Of a DNA stretch of 64,000 nucleotides, positions 10,690-23,582 are shown piece after piece. The notes below the pieces were generated by a model. The model was not told the origin of the DNA, did not search any database, and saw only the letters and a list, made by a program, of their open reading frames with translations. The first letter of the stretch is position 1. Each line of letters begins with the position of its first letter. This DNA is from Polynucleobacter sp. MWH-P3-07-1 (GTDB lineage Bacteria > Pseudomonadota > Gammaproteobacteria > Burkholderiales > Burkholderiaceae), in contig NZ_CP061296.1 of NCBI RefSeq assembly GCF_018687555.1, positions 1-64,000 on the forward strand, read 5' to 3'. A program made the translations under genes and the position numbers.

Positions 10690-12609
10690 ATGCGCTATTC
10701 CAAAAATTTCGATGTCATTGTGGTCGGCGGTGGTCATGCTGGGACGGAGGCCGCCCTGGCCTCTGCTCGGATGGGCTGTGAAACCCTGCTGATTACCCAC
10801 AGCATCGAAACACTGGGCGCCATGAGCTGCAATCCCTCCATTGGCGGGATTGGCAAGGGCCATTTAGTGAAAGAAATTGATGCAATGGGCGGGGCAATGG
10901 CTGCCGCAACAGATGAAGCGGGCATTCAATTTCGAATCCTCAATTCCAGCAAAGGCCCAGCAGTTCGCGCAACTCGCGCTCAAGGCGATCGAATCCTATA
11001 TAAAGCAGCCATAAGACGGCGCTTAGAAAACCAGCCCAAATTAAGCCTTTTTCAAGCGTCAGTTGATGATTTGTTGGTGAACGCTGATCGGGTTCAGGGT
11101 GTTGTGACGCAAACGGGGCTCGAGTTCATGGCTCCCAAGGTGGTTTTAACCGCTGGCACCTTCTTGGACGGAAAGATCCATGTTGGGCTCAATAATTATG
11201 CTGGCGGGCGCGCAGGCGACCCAGCATCAGTCTCACTATCTTCCAGGCTCAAAGAGTTAAGGTTGCCACAGGGACGACTGAAGACTGGCACCCCACCCCG
11301 AATAGATGGGCGTACGATTGATTTTTCAGTAATGCAAGAGCAGCCTGGTGACCTGGATCCCATCCCCGTTTTTTCCTATTTGGGCAGGCCCGAGCAGCAC
11401 CCTAGGCAGGTTCCTTGTTGGATTTCCCATACGAATGAACGAACCCATGACATTATTCGGGGCGGTTTAGACCGCTCGCCGATGTACACGGGCGTGATTG
11501 AAGGGGTTGGCCCTCGCTATTGCCCTTCGATTGAGGACAAAATCCATCGGTTTGCTTCCAGAAATAGCCACCAAATTTTCTTAGAGCCCGAGGGCTTAAC
11601 AACCCATGAGTACTATCCAAACGGCATTTCTACTAGCCTACCCTTTGATGTGCAGTGGGATTTGGTGAGAAGCATTCGAGGCCTGGAGTCAGCGGAGATC
11701 GTTCGGCCTGGCTATGCCATTGAGTATGATTTTTTTGACCCCAGAGAGCTTCGCCATAGTCTAGAAACAAGGGCAATTTCAGGCCTGTATTTTGCTGGCC
11801 AAATTAATGGCACCACGGGTTATGAGGAGGCGGCTGCTCAGGGAATGCTTGCAGGCATTAACGCTGGACTTGCCTCCAAGGGCAAAGATCCTTGGATTCC
11901 CAAAAGAAGCGAGTCCTATATAGGCGTTTTAGTGGACGACCTCATTACACGCGGGGTTCAAGAGCCCTATCGTATGTTTACCAGTCGGGCAGAGTACCGC
12001 CTCAGCCTGAGAGAAGATAACGCGGATTTGCGCTTAACCACCATTGGGCGCGAGCTTGGCTTGGTTAACGATTACCGTTGGGCTGTTTTCAGCAGAAAAC
12101 AAGAGGCTGTTTCACGTGAAACAGCCCGCCTCCATGAAATTTGGATCGGCCCCAAACATGAAAACGCCTTGGCTATTTCAGGTTTGCTGGGGCAAGACTT
12201 GTCTCACGAGTGCAGTTTGGCTGAAATATTGAAGCGCCCAGGCGTGACATACGAGAATTTGATGGATTTATCAGGTGGAGTTTGGTCGCCTGGCCAGTTG
12301 GATGAAGACCTGGGGCTTGCGGAACAAATAGCGGATCAGGTTGAAATTTCAGTTAAGTATCAGGGCTATATAGATCGCCAAGCGGTAGAAATTGCTCGCC
12401 AGGAGCACAATGAAAGCTTCCCATTGCCTGAAAATTTGGATTACAACGAGGTTTTAGGCTTGTCGAAAGAGGTTCAGCAAAAACTAAACCTGCACAAGCC
12501 TGAAACTCTTGGGCAGGCCGGACGTATTTCTGGGGTAACCCCTGCCGCCCTTTCCTTGCTGCTGGTTCACCTCAAAAAAGGTCTGGGTAGAACTCAGGAG
12601 ACTGCGTGA
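10690..12609 (+). CDS. mnmG: tRNA uridine-34 modification enzyme MnmG (GidA)
   Basis: MnmG is an FAD protein that, with MnmE, installs the carboxymethylaminomethyl group at wobble uridine 34 of certain tRNAs. The 639-residue product begins with the dinucleotide-binding motif [12 protein letters not shown] (12-23). It has the conserved [12 protein letters not shown] and [23 protein letters not shown] segments. It overlaps rsmG by four bases and leads the mnmG-rsmG-parA-parB cluster common near bacterial origins. A perfect parS site lies inside the coding sequence at 12108-12123. Confidence 0.97.
   Translation: MRYSKNFDVIVVGGGHAGTEAALASARMGCETLLITHSIETLGAMSCNPSIGGIGKGHLVKEIDAMGGAMAAATDEAGIQFRILNSSKGPAVRATRAQGDRILYKAAIRRRLENQPKLSLFQASVDDLLVNADRVQGVVTQTGLEFMAPKVVLTAGTFLDGKIHVGLNNYAGGRAGDPASVSLSSRLKELRLPQGRLKTGTPPRIDGRTIDFSVMQEQPGDLDPIPVFSYLGRPEQHPRQVPCWISHTNERTHDIIRGGLDRSPMYTGVIEGVGPRYCPSIEDKIHRFASRNSHQIFLEPEGLTTHEYYPNGISTSLPFDVQWDLVRSIRGLESAEIVRPGYAIEYDFFDPRELRHSLETRAISGLYFAGQINGTTGYEEAAAQGMLAGINAGLASKGKDPWIPKRSESYIGVLVDDLITRGVQEPYRMFTSRAEYRLSLREDNADLRLTTIGRELGLVNDYRWAVFSRKQEAVSRETARLHEIWIGPKHENALAISGLLGQDLSHECSLAEILKRPGVTYENLMDLSGGVWSPGQLDEDLGLAEQIADQVEISVKYQGYIDRQAVEIARQEHNESFPLPENLDYNEVLGLSKEVQQKLNLHKPETLGQAGRISGVTPAALSLLLVHLKKGLGRTQETA
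12108..12123. promoter_or_regulatory. parS: Perfect parS site inside mnmG
   Basis: TGTTTCACGTGAAACA matches the bacterial parS consensus at all 16 positions and is a perfect palindrome. It lies in the 3' half of mnmG, about 1.2 kb upstream of parA. ParB is expected to load here and spread to form the partition complex. A second, near-consensus site is at 10636-10651. Confidence 0.92.
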
Positions 12610-13268
12610 GTGAGAGTTTGCTGTCGCTGGGTATTGAAGAGCTCGGGCTTGATTTAAGTGGCGCCAATATTGATCGTCTGGAATTGTTTTTACAAGAAAT
12701 GGCTCGCTGGAATCGGGTCCATAACTTGACCGCCATCGAGGATCAAAAAGACTCAGTAGTATTGCATCTCGTTGATTCTATTGCAGTTTTACCAATTATG
12801 GATCAATTTTTAGGGAATAAACCGGTTGCAATTGCTGATCTTGGATCAGGCGGGGGACTGCCTGCGATACCCATTGCTATTTTGCGTCCAGAGTGGAAGT
12901 TAACCCTCATTGAAGCAGTTAGAAAAAAGACGGCCTTTCTGCAACATGCTAGAGGTAAATTAAACCTCAAAAATACTGAGATCTTGAGCGAGCGCGTTGA
13001 GGCAGTTGCAAAAAGGCGCCCTGGGGAGTTCGATGCGGTGATTTCCAGGGCGTTTACTAGCCTAGCGAATTTTTTAGAATTGTCTCTCCCCCTCTTAAAG
13101 CCCAACGGCCTTGTTTTTGCAATGAAGGCCAAGCGTGCAGACCAGGAGCTGCATGAGGCCTCCCTGGACCAGTGGGAGCTGCTTGCGGATGAGCCCTTAA
13201 AAATACCCAATCTCGAAGCAGAAAGACGACTTTTGGTTTTAACCCCCATGAGAAAATCATTTATTTAG
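12606..13268 (+). CDS. rsmG: 16S rRNA guanine-527 N7-methyltransferase RsmG (GidB)
   Basis: RsmG methylates N7 of G527 in 16S rRNA using S-adenosylmethionine. The 220-residue protein has the expected [13 protein letters not shown] segment and the SAM-binding loop [13 protein letters not shown] (about 77-89). It starts at GTG 12606, overlapping the mnmG stop (GTGA), so translation is coupled. Loss of RsmG is known in other bacteria to give low-level streptomycin resistance; this copy looks intact. Confidence 0.96.
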   Translation: MSESLLSLGIEELGLDLSGANIDRLELFLQEMARWNRVHNLTAIEDQKDSVVLHLVDSIAVLPIMDQFLGNKPVAIADLGSGGGLPAIPIAILRPEWKLTLIEAVRKKTAFLQHARGKLNLKNTEILSERVEAVAKRRPGEFDAVISRAFTSLANFLELSLPLLKPNGLVFAMKAKRADQELHEASLDQWELLADEPLKIPNLEAERRLLVLTPMRKSFI

Positions 13269-13286
13269 GCAAGACCAAAAGAAGCC

Positions 13287-14057
13287 ATGGCAAAAATATT
13301 TTGTATTGCAAATCAAAAAGGCGGCGTCGGCAAAACGACAACCGCAGTGAATTTGGCTGCTGGTCTAGCTGGCCACCATCAACGCGTGCTGTTGGTGGAT
13401 TTGGACCCACAAGGCAATGCAACGATGGGCTCAGGTATTGAGAAAGCAGACTTGAGCGCAAGCGTTTATCAAGTCTTGATTGGCCTCACTTCTGTGAAAG
13501 AAAGCGCACAGCGTTGCGACAGTTCAGGCTTTGATGTCTTACCAGCCAATCGTGATTTAGCTGGTGCAGAAATTGAATTAGTGGAGCTTGAGGCGCGCGA
13601 ACTGCGCTTGAAAGAAGCGCTTGCAACAGTTGCAAATGACTACGACTTTATTCTGATTGACTGCCCCCCCGCGCTTTCTTTGCTAACGCTAAATGGATTG
13701 TGTGCGGCCAACGGTGTGATTGTGCCAATGCAATGTGAATACTTTGCACTAGAGGGCTTGTCCGATTTAGTAAACACGATTAAACGCGTGCATGCAAATC
13801 TTAATCCAGACCTACAGATCATTGGCTTATTGCGCGTGATGTTTGATGCGCGCATGACCTTGCAACAACAGGTGTCCGACCAATTGATCGAGCACTTCGG
13901 CGATAAAGTGTTTAAGACTATTATTCCGCGCAACGTTAGATTGGCTGAGGCCCCATCCTACGGGCTTCCTGGGGTGGCTTTTGATAAATCATCCAGAGGT
14001 GCTAAAGCGTATTTAGATTTTGGTGCTGAGATGGTTGAACGAATTCAGCAAATGTAA
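13287..14057 (+). CDS. parA: Chromosome partitioning ATPase ParA
   Basis: ParA is the Walker-type ATPase that moves ParB-parS complexes and segregates the origin region. The 256-residue protein has the deviant Walker A KGGVGKTT (11-18) with the signature lysine K11, Walker A' VDLDPQGNAT, and Walker B FILIDCPPALSLLT. It lacks the N-terminal DNA-binding extension of plasmid type Ia ParA, so it is the chromosomal type (Soj). parB follows after 23 bases. Confidence 0.96.
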   Translation: MAKIFCIANQKGGVGKTTTAVNLAAGLAGHHQRVLLVDLDPQGNATMGSGIEKADLSASVYQVLIGLTSVKESAQRCDSSGFDVLPANRDLAGAEIELVELEARELRLKEALATVANDYDFILIDCPPALSLLTLNGLCAANGVIVPMQCEYFALEGLSDLVNTIKRVHANLNPDLQIIGLLRVMFDARMTLQQQVSDQLIEHFGDKVFKTIIPRNVRLAEAPSYGLPGVAFDKSSRGAKAYLDFGAEMVERIQQM

Positions 14058-14080
14058 TTTAAGGAAACAAAGAATCGACT

Positions 14081-14971
14081 ATGGTTGCTATAAAGAAAAA
14101 AGGTCTAGGACGAGGCTTAGAGGCTTTGCTCGGAGAAAAATCTGCCGCAGAAAATGTTTCGACAGAAATTAATCGTTTGCCGCTTTCCGCTTTGCAGCCT
14201 GGAAAGTATCAGCCACGTCAAAAAATGGAGTCCGGCGCTTTAAATGAATTAGCAGAAAGCATTCGCGAGCAAGGAATCATGCAGCCGTTATTGGTTCGTT
14301 TGGTTAGTGCGGGTAAGTATGAAATTATTGCGGGTGAGCGACGCTATCGAGCCGCTACTTTGGTGGGCCTAAAAGAAGTTCCTGTTTTGGTTTCTAGTGC
14401 AGATGATGAGTCTGCAGCTGCAATGGCTCTGATTGAAAATATGCAGCGCGAGGACCTCAATGCGCTTGAAGAGGCTCAAGGTCTCGCTAGACTGATTGAG
14501 GAATTTGGCTTCACGCATGAACAGGCTGCAAAGGCGGTTGGTAAATCGCGTAGCGCAATTTCCAATTTATTACGTTTAATTCAATTGGCTAAGCCTGTGC
14601 AGGCCATGCTGATTGCTGGTGAAATTGATATGGGCCATGCCAGAGCGCTACTGCCCCTGCCCGGCTCAAGCCAGGTGGCTTTGGCTCAAAAAATAGCCGC
14701 CTTAGGATTGTCTGTGCGAGAGGCCGAAAGAATGGCGGCTGCACTGGCCCTTGCAGGCGGTCAAATTGGTGATAAAAAGGCTAAAAAGCAAGTTGGATCA
14801 GAGTCCTTGGGCGCCGATCCAGATATGAAGCGGCTTTCCAGAGAAATCTCAGATCTCATTGGCCTGAATGCGGAATTTAGGCTTAAGGGCAAAGGTGGCG
14901 AGCTGCGTATCCAATTTAGCCAATTTGATGAGCTAGATTCTCTATTGAAAAAGTTGGGTATTGAGCCCTAA
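14081..14971 (+). CDS. parB: Chromosome partitioning protein ParB
   Basis: ParB loads on parS and spreads as a CTP-dependent sliding clamp. The 296-residue protein starts with a basic stretch (KKKGLGRGLEALLG). The ParB/Srx nucleotide-binding fold follows with LQPGKYQPRQ, EIIAGERRYRAA and ENMQREDLNALEEA. A helix-turn-helix around EQAAKAVGKSRSAISNLLRL recognises parS. The C-terminal dimerisation segment ends the protein. The two matching parS-type sites in this window are at 10636-10651 and 12108-12123. Confidence 0.96.
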   Translation: MVAIKKKGLGRGLEALLGEKSAAENVSTEINRLPLSALQPGKYQPRQKMESGALNELAESIREQGIMQPLLVRLVSAGKYEIIAGERRYRAATLVGLKEVPVLVSSADDESAAAMALIENMQREDLNALEEAQGLARLIEEFGFTHEQAAKAVGKSRSAISNLLRLIQLAKPVQAMLIAGEIDMGHARALLPLPGSSQVALAQKIAALGLSVREAERMAAALALAGGQIGDKKAKKQVGSESLGADPDMKRLSREISDLIGLNAEFRLKGKGGELRIQFSQFDELDSLLKKLGIEP

Positions 14972-15040
14972 ATTGACCGCCTTTACAGCCCCAAATCCTT
15001 TGACGAATGGCGTCCTAGACATTAAACTTGCGGTGCTTAA

Positions 15041-15535
15041 TTGATTCCTACAAAAAATCAATTTTCTAAGGCAAATGACTGGGAAGAGCCCGAAGAAGAG
15101 GTGTATCGGGTGCTCAGCAAACAGGAAATGCTTGCGCTGCAACAAAGTAGTCTCAGCAAGCATCGACCACTGTCGCCTTGGAAGATTATTTTGGTTCAAA
15201 TCGCCACTGCAGTACTTTGCACGATGGTTTGGTCAATTTTTGGAGCAGAAAAGTGGCTTAGCCTTTATACTTTGTCTGCTTTTTTAGGTGGTTTGATTTG
15301 CGTCTTGCCTGCGGCACTATTTCTGATAAGAGTAGAGCTGGCAAAAAAATCGCAACGATTAAATCCAGGTAGATTTTTAGCGGCATTGGTGTCAGGCGAG
15401 TTTATAAAAATCTCGATGACTTTAATGCTGTTTATAGGGGTTGCTGTTTATATCCCTGATGCGATGTGGGTTCCGCTGTTGGTGACCTATGTCCTAGTTT
15501 TAAAGAGTGCGTGGTTAGCGGCTTTTTGGCGCTGA
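15041..15535 (+). CDS. atpI: ATP synthase protein I (AtpI)
   Basis: AtpI is a small membrane protein that helps assemble the c-ring and may support magnesium uptake for the synthase. This 164-residue product has a charged N-terminus and four hydrophobic segments (about 52-70, 72-96, 122-139 and 143-162). The start is uncertain: a TTG at 15041 directly follows an in-frame stop, and the next in-frame ATG is at 15128, inside a segment that still looks conserved (YRVLSKQEM). It heads the atp operon, 35 bases before atpB. Confidence 0.82.
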   Translation: MIPTKNQFSKANDWEEPEEEVYRVLSKQEMLALQQSSLSKHRPLSPWKIILVQIATAVLCTMVWSIFGAEKWLSLYTLSAFLGGLICVLPAALFLIRVELAKKSQRLNPGRFLAALVSGEFIKISMTLMLFIGVAVYIPDAMWVPLLVTYVLVLKSAWLAAFWR

Positions 15536-15567
15536 CTCATCGTGAAGCTGATTAAAGGACTTATTAA

Positions 15568-16759
<1,192 letters not shown>

Positions 16760-16822
16760 TTGTTTTGGCGTGGGTGACCAAGCGGTCATCCAACCGTTCT
16801 CAACAATACTGAAAGGAATATC

Positions 16823-17293
16823 GTGAATCTGAACGCGACCCTATTCGCGCAAATGATCGTTTTCTTCGTCTTATGGTGGGTAGTTGCACGTTTTGTGTGG
16901 CCTCCCCTCGTTAAGGCTTTAGATGAGCGTTCAAGCAAAATTGCTGATGGCTTGGCTGCCGCTGAGCGAGGTAAAGAGGCACTCGCATTGGCAAGCAACG
17001 AAGCAGAGCATGAATTATCAAAAGCCCGTCAAGAAGGTGTTCAGCGTGTTGCTGAAGCTGAAAAACGCGCGCAAATGTCAGCGGATGAAATTCGTGCAAA
17101 TGCACAAGCAGAGGCCGCTCGTATTATTTCTCAAGCCAAAGAAGAAGCCGATCAACAAGTAACGCGAGCCCGTGAAGTATTGCGCGCTGAAGTGGCTGTG
17201 CTTGCTGTTAAGGGCGCCGAGCAAATTTTGCGTCGTGAAGTCGATGCAAAAACCCATGGCGCACTATTAGACCAACTAAAGGCAGAGCTTTAA
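16823..17293 (+). CDS. atpF: ATP synthase F0 subunit b
   Basis: Subunit b is the peripheral stalk that holds F1 to F0. The 156-residue protein has one N-terminal membrane helix (about 5-25, [14 protein letters not shown]), followed by a long alanine- and charge-rich coiled coil through residue 140. The start is GTG at 16823, with GAAAGGA 8 bases upstream. The stop is two bases before atpH, so the pair is probably coupled. Confidence 0.96.
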   Translation: MNLNATLFAQMIVFFVLWWVVARFVWPPLVKALDERSSKIADGLAAAERGKEALALASNEAEHELSKARQEGVQRVAEAEKRAQMSADEIRANAQAEAARIISQAKEEADQQVTRAREVLRAEVAVLAVKGAEQILRREVDAKTHGALLDQLKAEL

Positions 17294-17294
17294 T

Positions 17295-17831
17295 ATGGCT
17301 GAATTAGCCACGATTGCTCGCCCTTACGCCGAAGCGCTTTTTCAAAGCGCCAAGCCTGCTGAACTTGCTTCATTTATGGAGCAATTAAATGAACTGGCTC
17401 AGCTTGCTGTGCTGCCTGAAATTGCAAGTCTGTCTAATAATCCAAAGGTTTCTGCGGACGACCTGACCAAACTGTTGTCTGGCATGGTGAAGACAAAGTT
17501 AGACGGCAAGACCTTAAGTTTTTTGAGTTTAGTAAATCAAAACCATCGTTTGGCTGCAGTTCCTGAAATTGCTCATCAATTTGAAGCAATGAAGAACAAA
17601 AGCGAAGGTGCGGCAGAAATAGTGATTACCAGCGCATTTCCTTTAGAGGGTTCTGCGTTAAATGATTTGTTGTCAAGTTTGAAGAAGCGCTTTGGGGGTA
17701 AAGATTTACGCCCAACTATTCAAGTTGATCCAGCTTTGATTGGCGGTGTCCGCATTCAGGTTGGCGACGAGGTGATGGATAGTTCCGTGAAAGCACGGTT
17801 GGCTCAGATGCAAACGAGCCTTGGCGCATAA
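17295..17831 (+). CDS. atpH: ATP synthase F1 subunit delta
   Basis: Subunit delta sits on top of F1 and joins it to the b stalk. The 178-residue protein starts with the family pattern MAELATIARPYAEALFQ and ends with the C-terminal segment PALIGGVRIQVGDEVMDSSV, a hallmark of delta/OSCP. It follows atpF by one base and precedes atpA by 45 bases. Confidence 0.96.
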   Translation: MAELATIARPYAEALFQSAKPAELASFMEQLNELAQLAVLPEIASLSNNPKVSADDLTKLLSGMVKTKLDGKTLSFLSLVNQNHRLAAVPEIAHQFEAMKNKSEGAAEIVITSAFPLEGSALNDLLSSLKKRFGGKDLRPTIQVDPALIGGVRIQVGDEVMDSSVKARLAQMQTSLGA

Positions 17832-17876
17832 ATTATCCCGATTAAGAACATACGAAATAAGACCCAGGAGTAAGTA

Positions 17877-19418
<1,542 letters not shown>

Positions 19419-19435
19419 GAGGGCTCGTATAAATC

Positions 19436-20305
19436 ATGGCAAGCACAAAAGAGATACGATCTAAGATCAAGAGCGTGCAGAACACGCGCAAGATCACGAA
19501 GGCAATGGAAATGGTCGCCGCATCCAAGATGCGTCGCGCCCAGGAGCGCATGCGTAATGCGCGCCCATATGCTGAAAAAATTCGTGAGATTGTTGCTAAT
19601 CTTTCTAAAGCGAATCCCGAGTTTCGCCCTGCTTACATGGCTACTCGTGAGATTAAGAAAGTTGGCACCATTTTGGTTACGACGGATAAGGGCTTGTGCG
19701 GCGGTTTAAATACCAACGTACTGCGTTTTATTACTAATCAAGTGCGTGATTTGCAGGAAAAAGACATTGAGATTTTCTACACTGCAATCGGTTCAAAAGG
19801 CCTACAGTTTTTGAATCGCTCAAAAGCAAAATTGATTTCTCAAACCACTCAAATTGGTGATACACCGCATTTGGATGTTTTGATTGGCGCGATTACTGCT
19901 CAGTTAGAGGCATTTGAGCGTGGCGAGATTGATGCTGTTTATCTGGCATATAACCGCTTTGTTAATGCCATGAAACAAGAGCCTGTTTTAGAAAAGCTTT
20001 TACCTTTAGAGCCAGCAGCATTGGCGCCTGAAGATAAATCAGGAAACTCCTGGGACTACATTTACGAGCCTGACGCTGAGTCGATTTTGAATGGCTTGCT
20101 AAAGCGTTATGTTGAAGCAATGATTTATCAGGCTGTTGCCGAAAATATGGCTTCTGAGCAATCTGCCCGCATGGTTTCTATGAAAGCCGCGTCAGATAAT
20201 GCAAAGAACGTGATTGGCGAATTGCAATTGGAATACAACAAGACACGACAAGCTGCTATTACTAAAGAGTTGTCAGAAATTGTTGGCGGAGCGGCTGCTG
20301 TTTAA
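19436..20305 (+). CDS. atpG: ATP synthase F1 subunit gamma
   Basis: Gamma is the central shaft whose rotation drives catalysis. The 289-residue protein starts [33 protein letters not shown], the usual N-terminal helix, contains [11 protein letters not shown], and ends with the C-terminal helix [31 protein letters not shown]. The gene lies between atpA and atpD, as in other F-type operons. Confidence 0.97.
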   Translation: MASTKEIRSKIKSVQNTRKITKAMEMVAASKMRRAQERMRNARPYAEKIREIVANLSKANPEFRPAYMATREIKKVGTILVTTDKGLCGGLNTNVLRFITNQVRDLQEKDIEIFYTAIGSKGLQFLNRSKAKLISQTTQIGDTPHLDVLIGAITAQLEAFERGEIDAVYLAYNRFVNAMKQEPVLEKLLPLEPAALAPEDKSGNSWDYIYEPDAESILNGLLKRYVEAMIYQAVAENMASEQSARMVSMKAASDNAKNVIGELQLEYNKTRQAAITKELSEIVGGAAAV

Positions 20306-20345
20306 GCGGTCAGCATTTAGGTATACGAAAGAATTCAGGAATTAA

Positions 20346-21761
<1,416 letters not shown>

Positions 21762-21782
21762 TCGAACTCATCTAGGGAAATC

Positions 21783-22199
21783 ATGTCAACCATACGCGTC
21801 GATGTAGTAAGTGCTGAGCAATCTATTTTTAGTGGTGAAGCGAAGTTTGTAGCGCTTCCTGGTGAAAGTGGTGAGCTCGGTATTTTGCGCGGCCACACCC
21901 CATTGATTACACGCATTCGTCCCGGCTCAGTTCGTATTGAAAAAGCGGATGGTGATGAAGAGTTTGTATTCGTGGCAGGTGGCTATTTAGAGGTTCAACC
22001 CGATCATGTCACTGTATTGGCAGATACTGCTATCCGTGGTCATGATTTGGATGAAGCCAAAGCTATTGAAGCTAAGAAGCGGGCTGAAGAGGCAATGCAA
22101 AATCGTGGCACAGACTTCGATTTGGCTCTGGCCCAATCTGAATTTGCCATGGCTGCAGCACAGTTAGCCGCTATTGCGCGCTTCCGTCGCAAAAAGTAA
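21783..22199 (+). CDS. atpC: ATP synthase F1 subunit epsilon
   Basis: Epsilon binds the gamma shaft and regulates ATP hydrolysis. The 138-residue protein has the N-terminal beta sandwich ([20 protein letters not shown] and [12 protein letters not shown]) and a C-terminal helical hairpin from about 88 to 138, rich in alanine and lysine. It ends the synthase subunit genes; hemE starts 15 bases later and may share the transcript. Confidence 0.96.
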   Translation: MSTIRVDVVSAEQSIFSGEAKFVALPGESGELGILRGHTPLITRIRPGSVRIEKADGDEEFVFVAGGYLEVQPDHVTVLADTAIRGHDLDEAKAIEAKKRAEEAMQNRGTDFDLALAQSEFAMAAAQLAAIARFRRKK

Positions 22200-22214
22200 T
22201 TACTGGCCAAATCC

Positions 22215-23327
22215 TTGTTGTTAAATGACCGGTTTTTAAAAGCCTGCCTGGGCGAGGCGGTGGACCAAACCCCGCTTTGGCTCATGCGCCAAGCCGGACG
22301 TTATCTTCCTGAATACAATGCTACCCGAGCCAGGGCTGGCAGTTTTCTTGGCCTTGCAAAAAATCCTGCTTATGCAACTGAGGTTACGCTTCAGCCGCTG
22401 GACCGATATCCATTGGATGCGGCAATTCTTTTTTCAGATATTTTAACGATTCCAGATGCGATGGGTTTGGGCCTTCAATTTGCGGCTGGTGAAGGCCCCA
22501 GTTTTCAACACCCATTGCGGACTGAAGAGGATGTCAAAAAATTACGCGCTGCGGATATGCATCAATTGCAATATGTCTTTGATGCAGTCTCAGAAATTCG
22601 TAAAGCCTTAATCCAGGATGGAAAACAACGTGTCCCACTCATTGGATTTTCCGGAAGCCCCTGGACTCTTGCTTGTTACATGATCGATGGATCTGGGTCG
22701 GATGATTTCCGTCACGCCAAGACAATGATGTTTGCCCGTCCCGACTTGCTTGAGCATATATTAGAAATCAATGTTCAATCTGTTGCGACCTACTTAACTG
22801 AGCAAGTTAAAGCAGGTGCTCAAGCTCTGATGATTTTTGACACTTGGGGCGGCTTATTACCCAATGGATGGTATCAACGCATGTCATTAGCAGCGATGCA
22901 AAAAGTGATTGAGCAAGTACCACGCGAATACGATGGACGAAAAATACCCATCATTATTTTTACAAAAGGCGGTGGAATCTGGTTAAAGGATATGGCGCTA
23001 ATTGGCGCTGATGTTCTAGCCTTGGATTGGACGATGTCTCTATCAAGAGCTCGCAAGGAATTACTAGAAATCAACAGACCACTTGCTTTGCAGGGAAACT
23101 TAGATCCTCTGGTTTTATTTTCTGGCTCTAAACACATTGCCGATCAGGTCAATGTCCTTCTTGAGGATTTGGCCGATGCCCCTGTCTTGCGACCCAACTT
23201 ACATCCACTGGATGGACATATCTTTAATTTAGGCCATGGGATTTCCCAGTTCACCCCTCCTGAAAGTGTGTCTGCTTTGGCCTCGGCAGTGATTGAGAAA
23301 TCCCGAGCCCTTAGGGCAAGTAGATAG
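22215..23327 (+). CDS. hemE: Uroporphyrinogen decarboxylase
   Basis: HemE decarboxylates uroporphyrinogen III to coproporphyrinogen III in haem synthesis. The 370-residue protein has the N-terminal signature [19 protein letters not shown] with its substrate-contacting arginine residues, the [12 protein letters not shown] segment with the catalytic aspartate, and [19 protein letters not shown]. The start is TTG at 22215; the frame reaches family-like sequence at once ([12 protein letters not shown]). It lies 15 bases behind atpC. Confidence 0.96.
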   Translation: MLLNDRFLKACLGEAVDQTPLWLMRQAGRYLPEYNATRARAGSFLGLAKNPAYATEVTLQPLDRYPLDAAILFSDILTIPDAMGLGLQFAAGEGPSFQHPLRTEEDVKKLRAADMHQLQYVFDAVSEIRKALIQDGKQRVPLIGFSGSPWTLACYMIDGSGSDDFRHAKTMMFARPDLLEHILEINVQSVATYLTEQVKAGAQALMIFDTWGGLLPNGWYQRMSLAAMQKVIEQVPREYDGRKIPIIIFTKGGGIWLKDMALIGADVLALDWTMSLSRARKELLEINRPLALQGNLDPLVLFSGSKHIADQVNVLLEDLADAPVLRPNLHPLDGHIFNLGHGISQFTPPESVSALASAVIEKSRALRASR

Positions 23328-23582
23328 GGCAAAGTAATTGCTAACTTAGCGACGATCTTTTACCAAAGTTATGCACAGCACAGTAGCACTTTTGAAATTC
23401 AGATAGATTCGAGATAAAGATCAACAAGAGCTTCGAGAAGTAGTTATAACTTATTGATTTATAAAGAATTATATTTAAACCATCAATTTGTACCTAAGCC
23501 GACTTATTTGGTAAGTTGATTGATAAATCAGTATATTGGAATGATATCCACAGACTTATCCACAGGAAAATAGACATAAAAG
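23328..23582. promoter_or_regulatory. AT-rich gap with DnaA boxes upstream of priA
   Basis: This 255-base gap between hemE and priA is AT-rich. It holds two perfect DnaA boxes, TTATGCACA at 23369-23377 and TTATCCACA at 23556-23564, and a one-mismatch box ATATCCACA at 23544-23552. The last two flank each other just upstream of the priA start. They may allow DnaA to control priA or act as a DnaA-titrating site. No definite sigma-70 pair was found, and no RNA gene is evident. Confidence 0.6.

Noticed and set aside
12803-13249. 148-residue minus-strand frame within rsmG
   Set aside because: It overlaps a clear rsmG gene and shows no family pattern.
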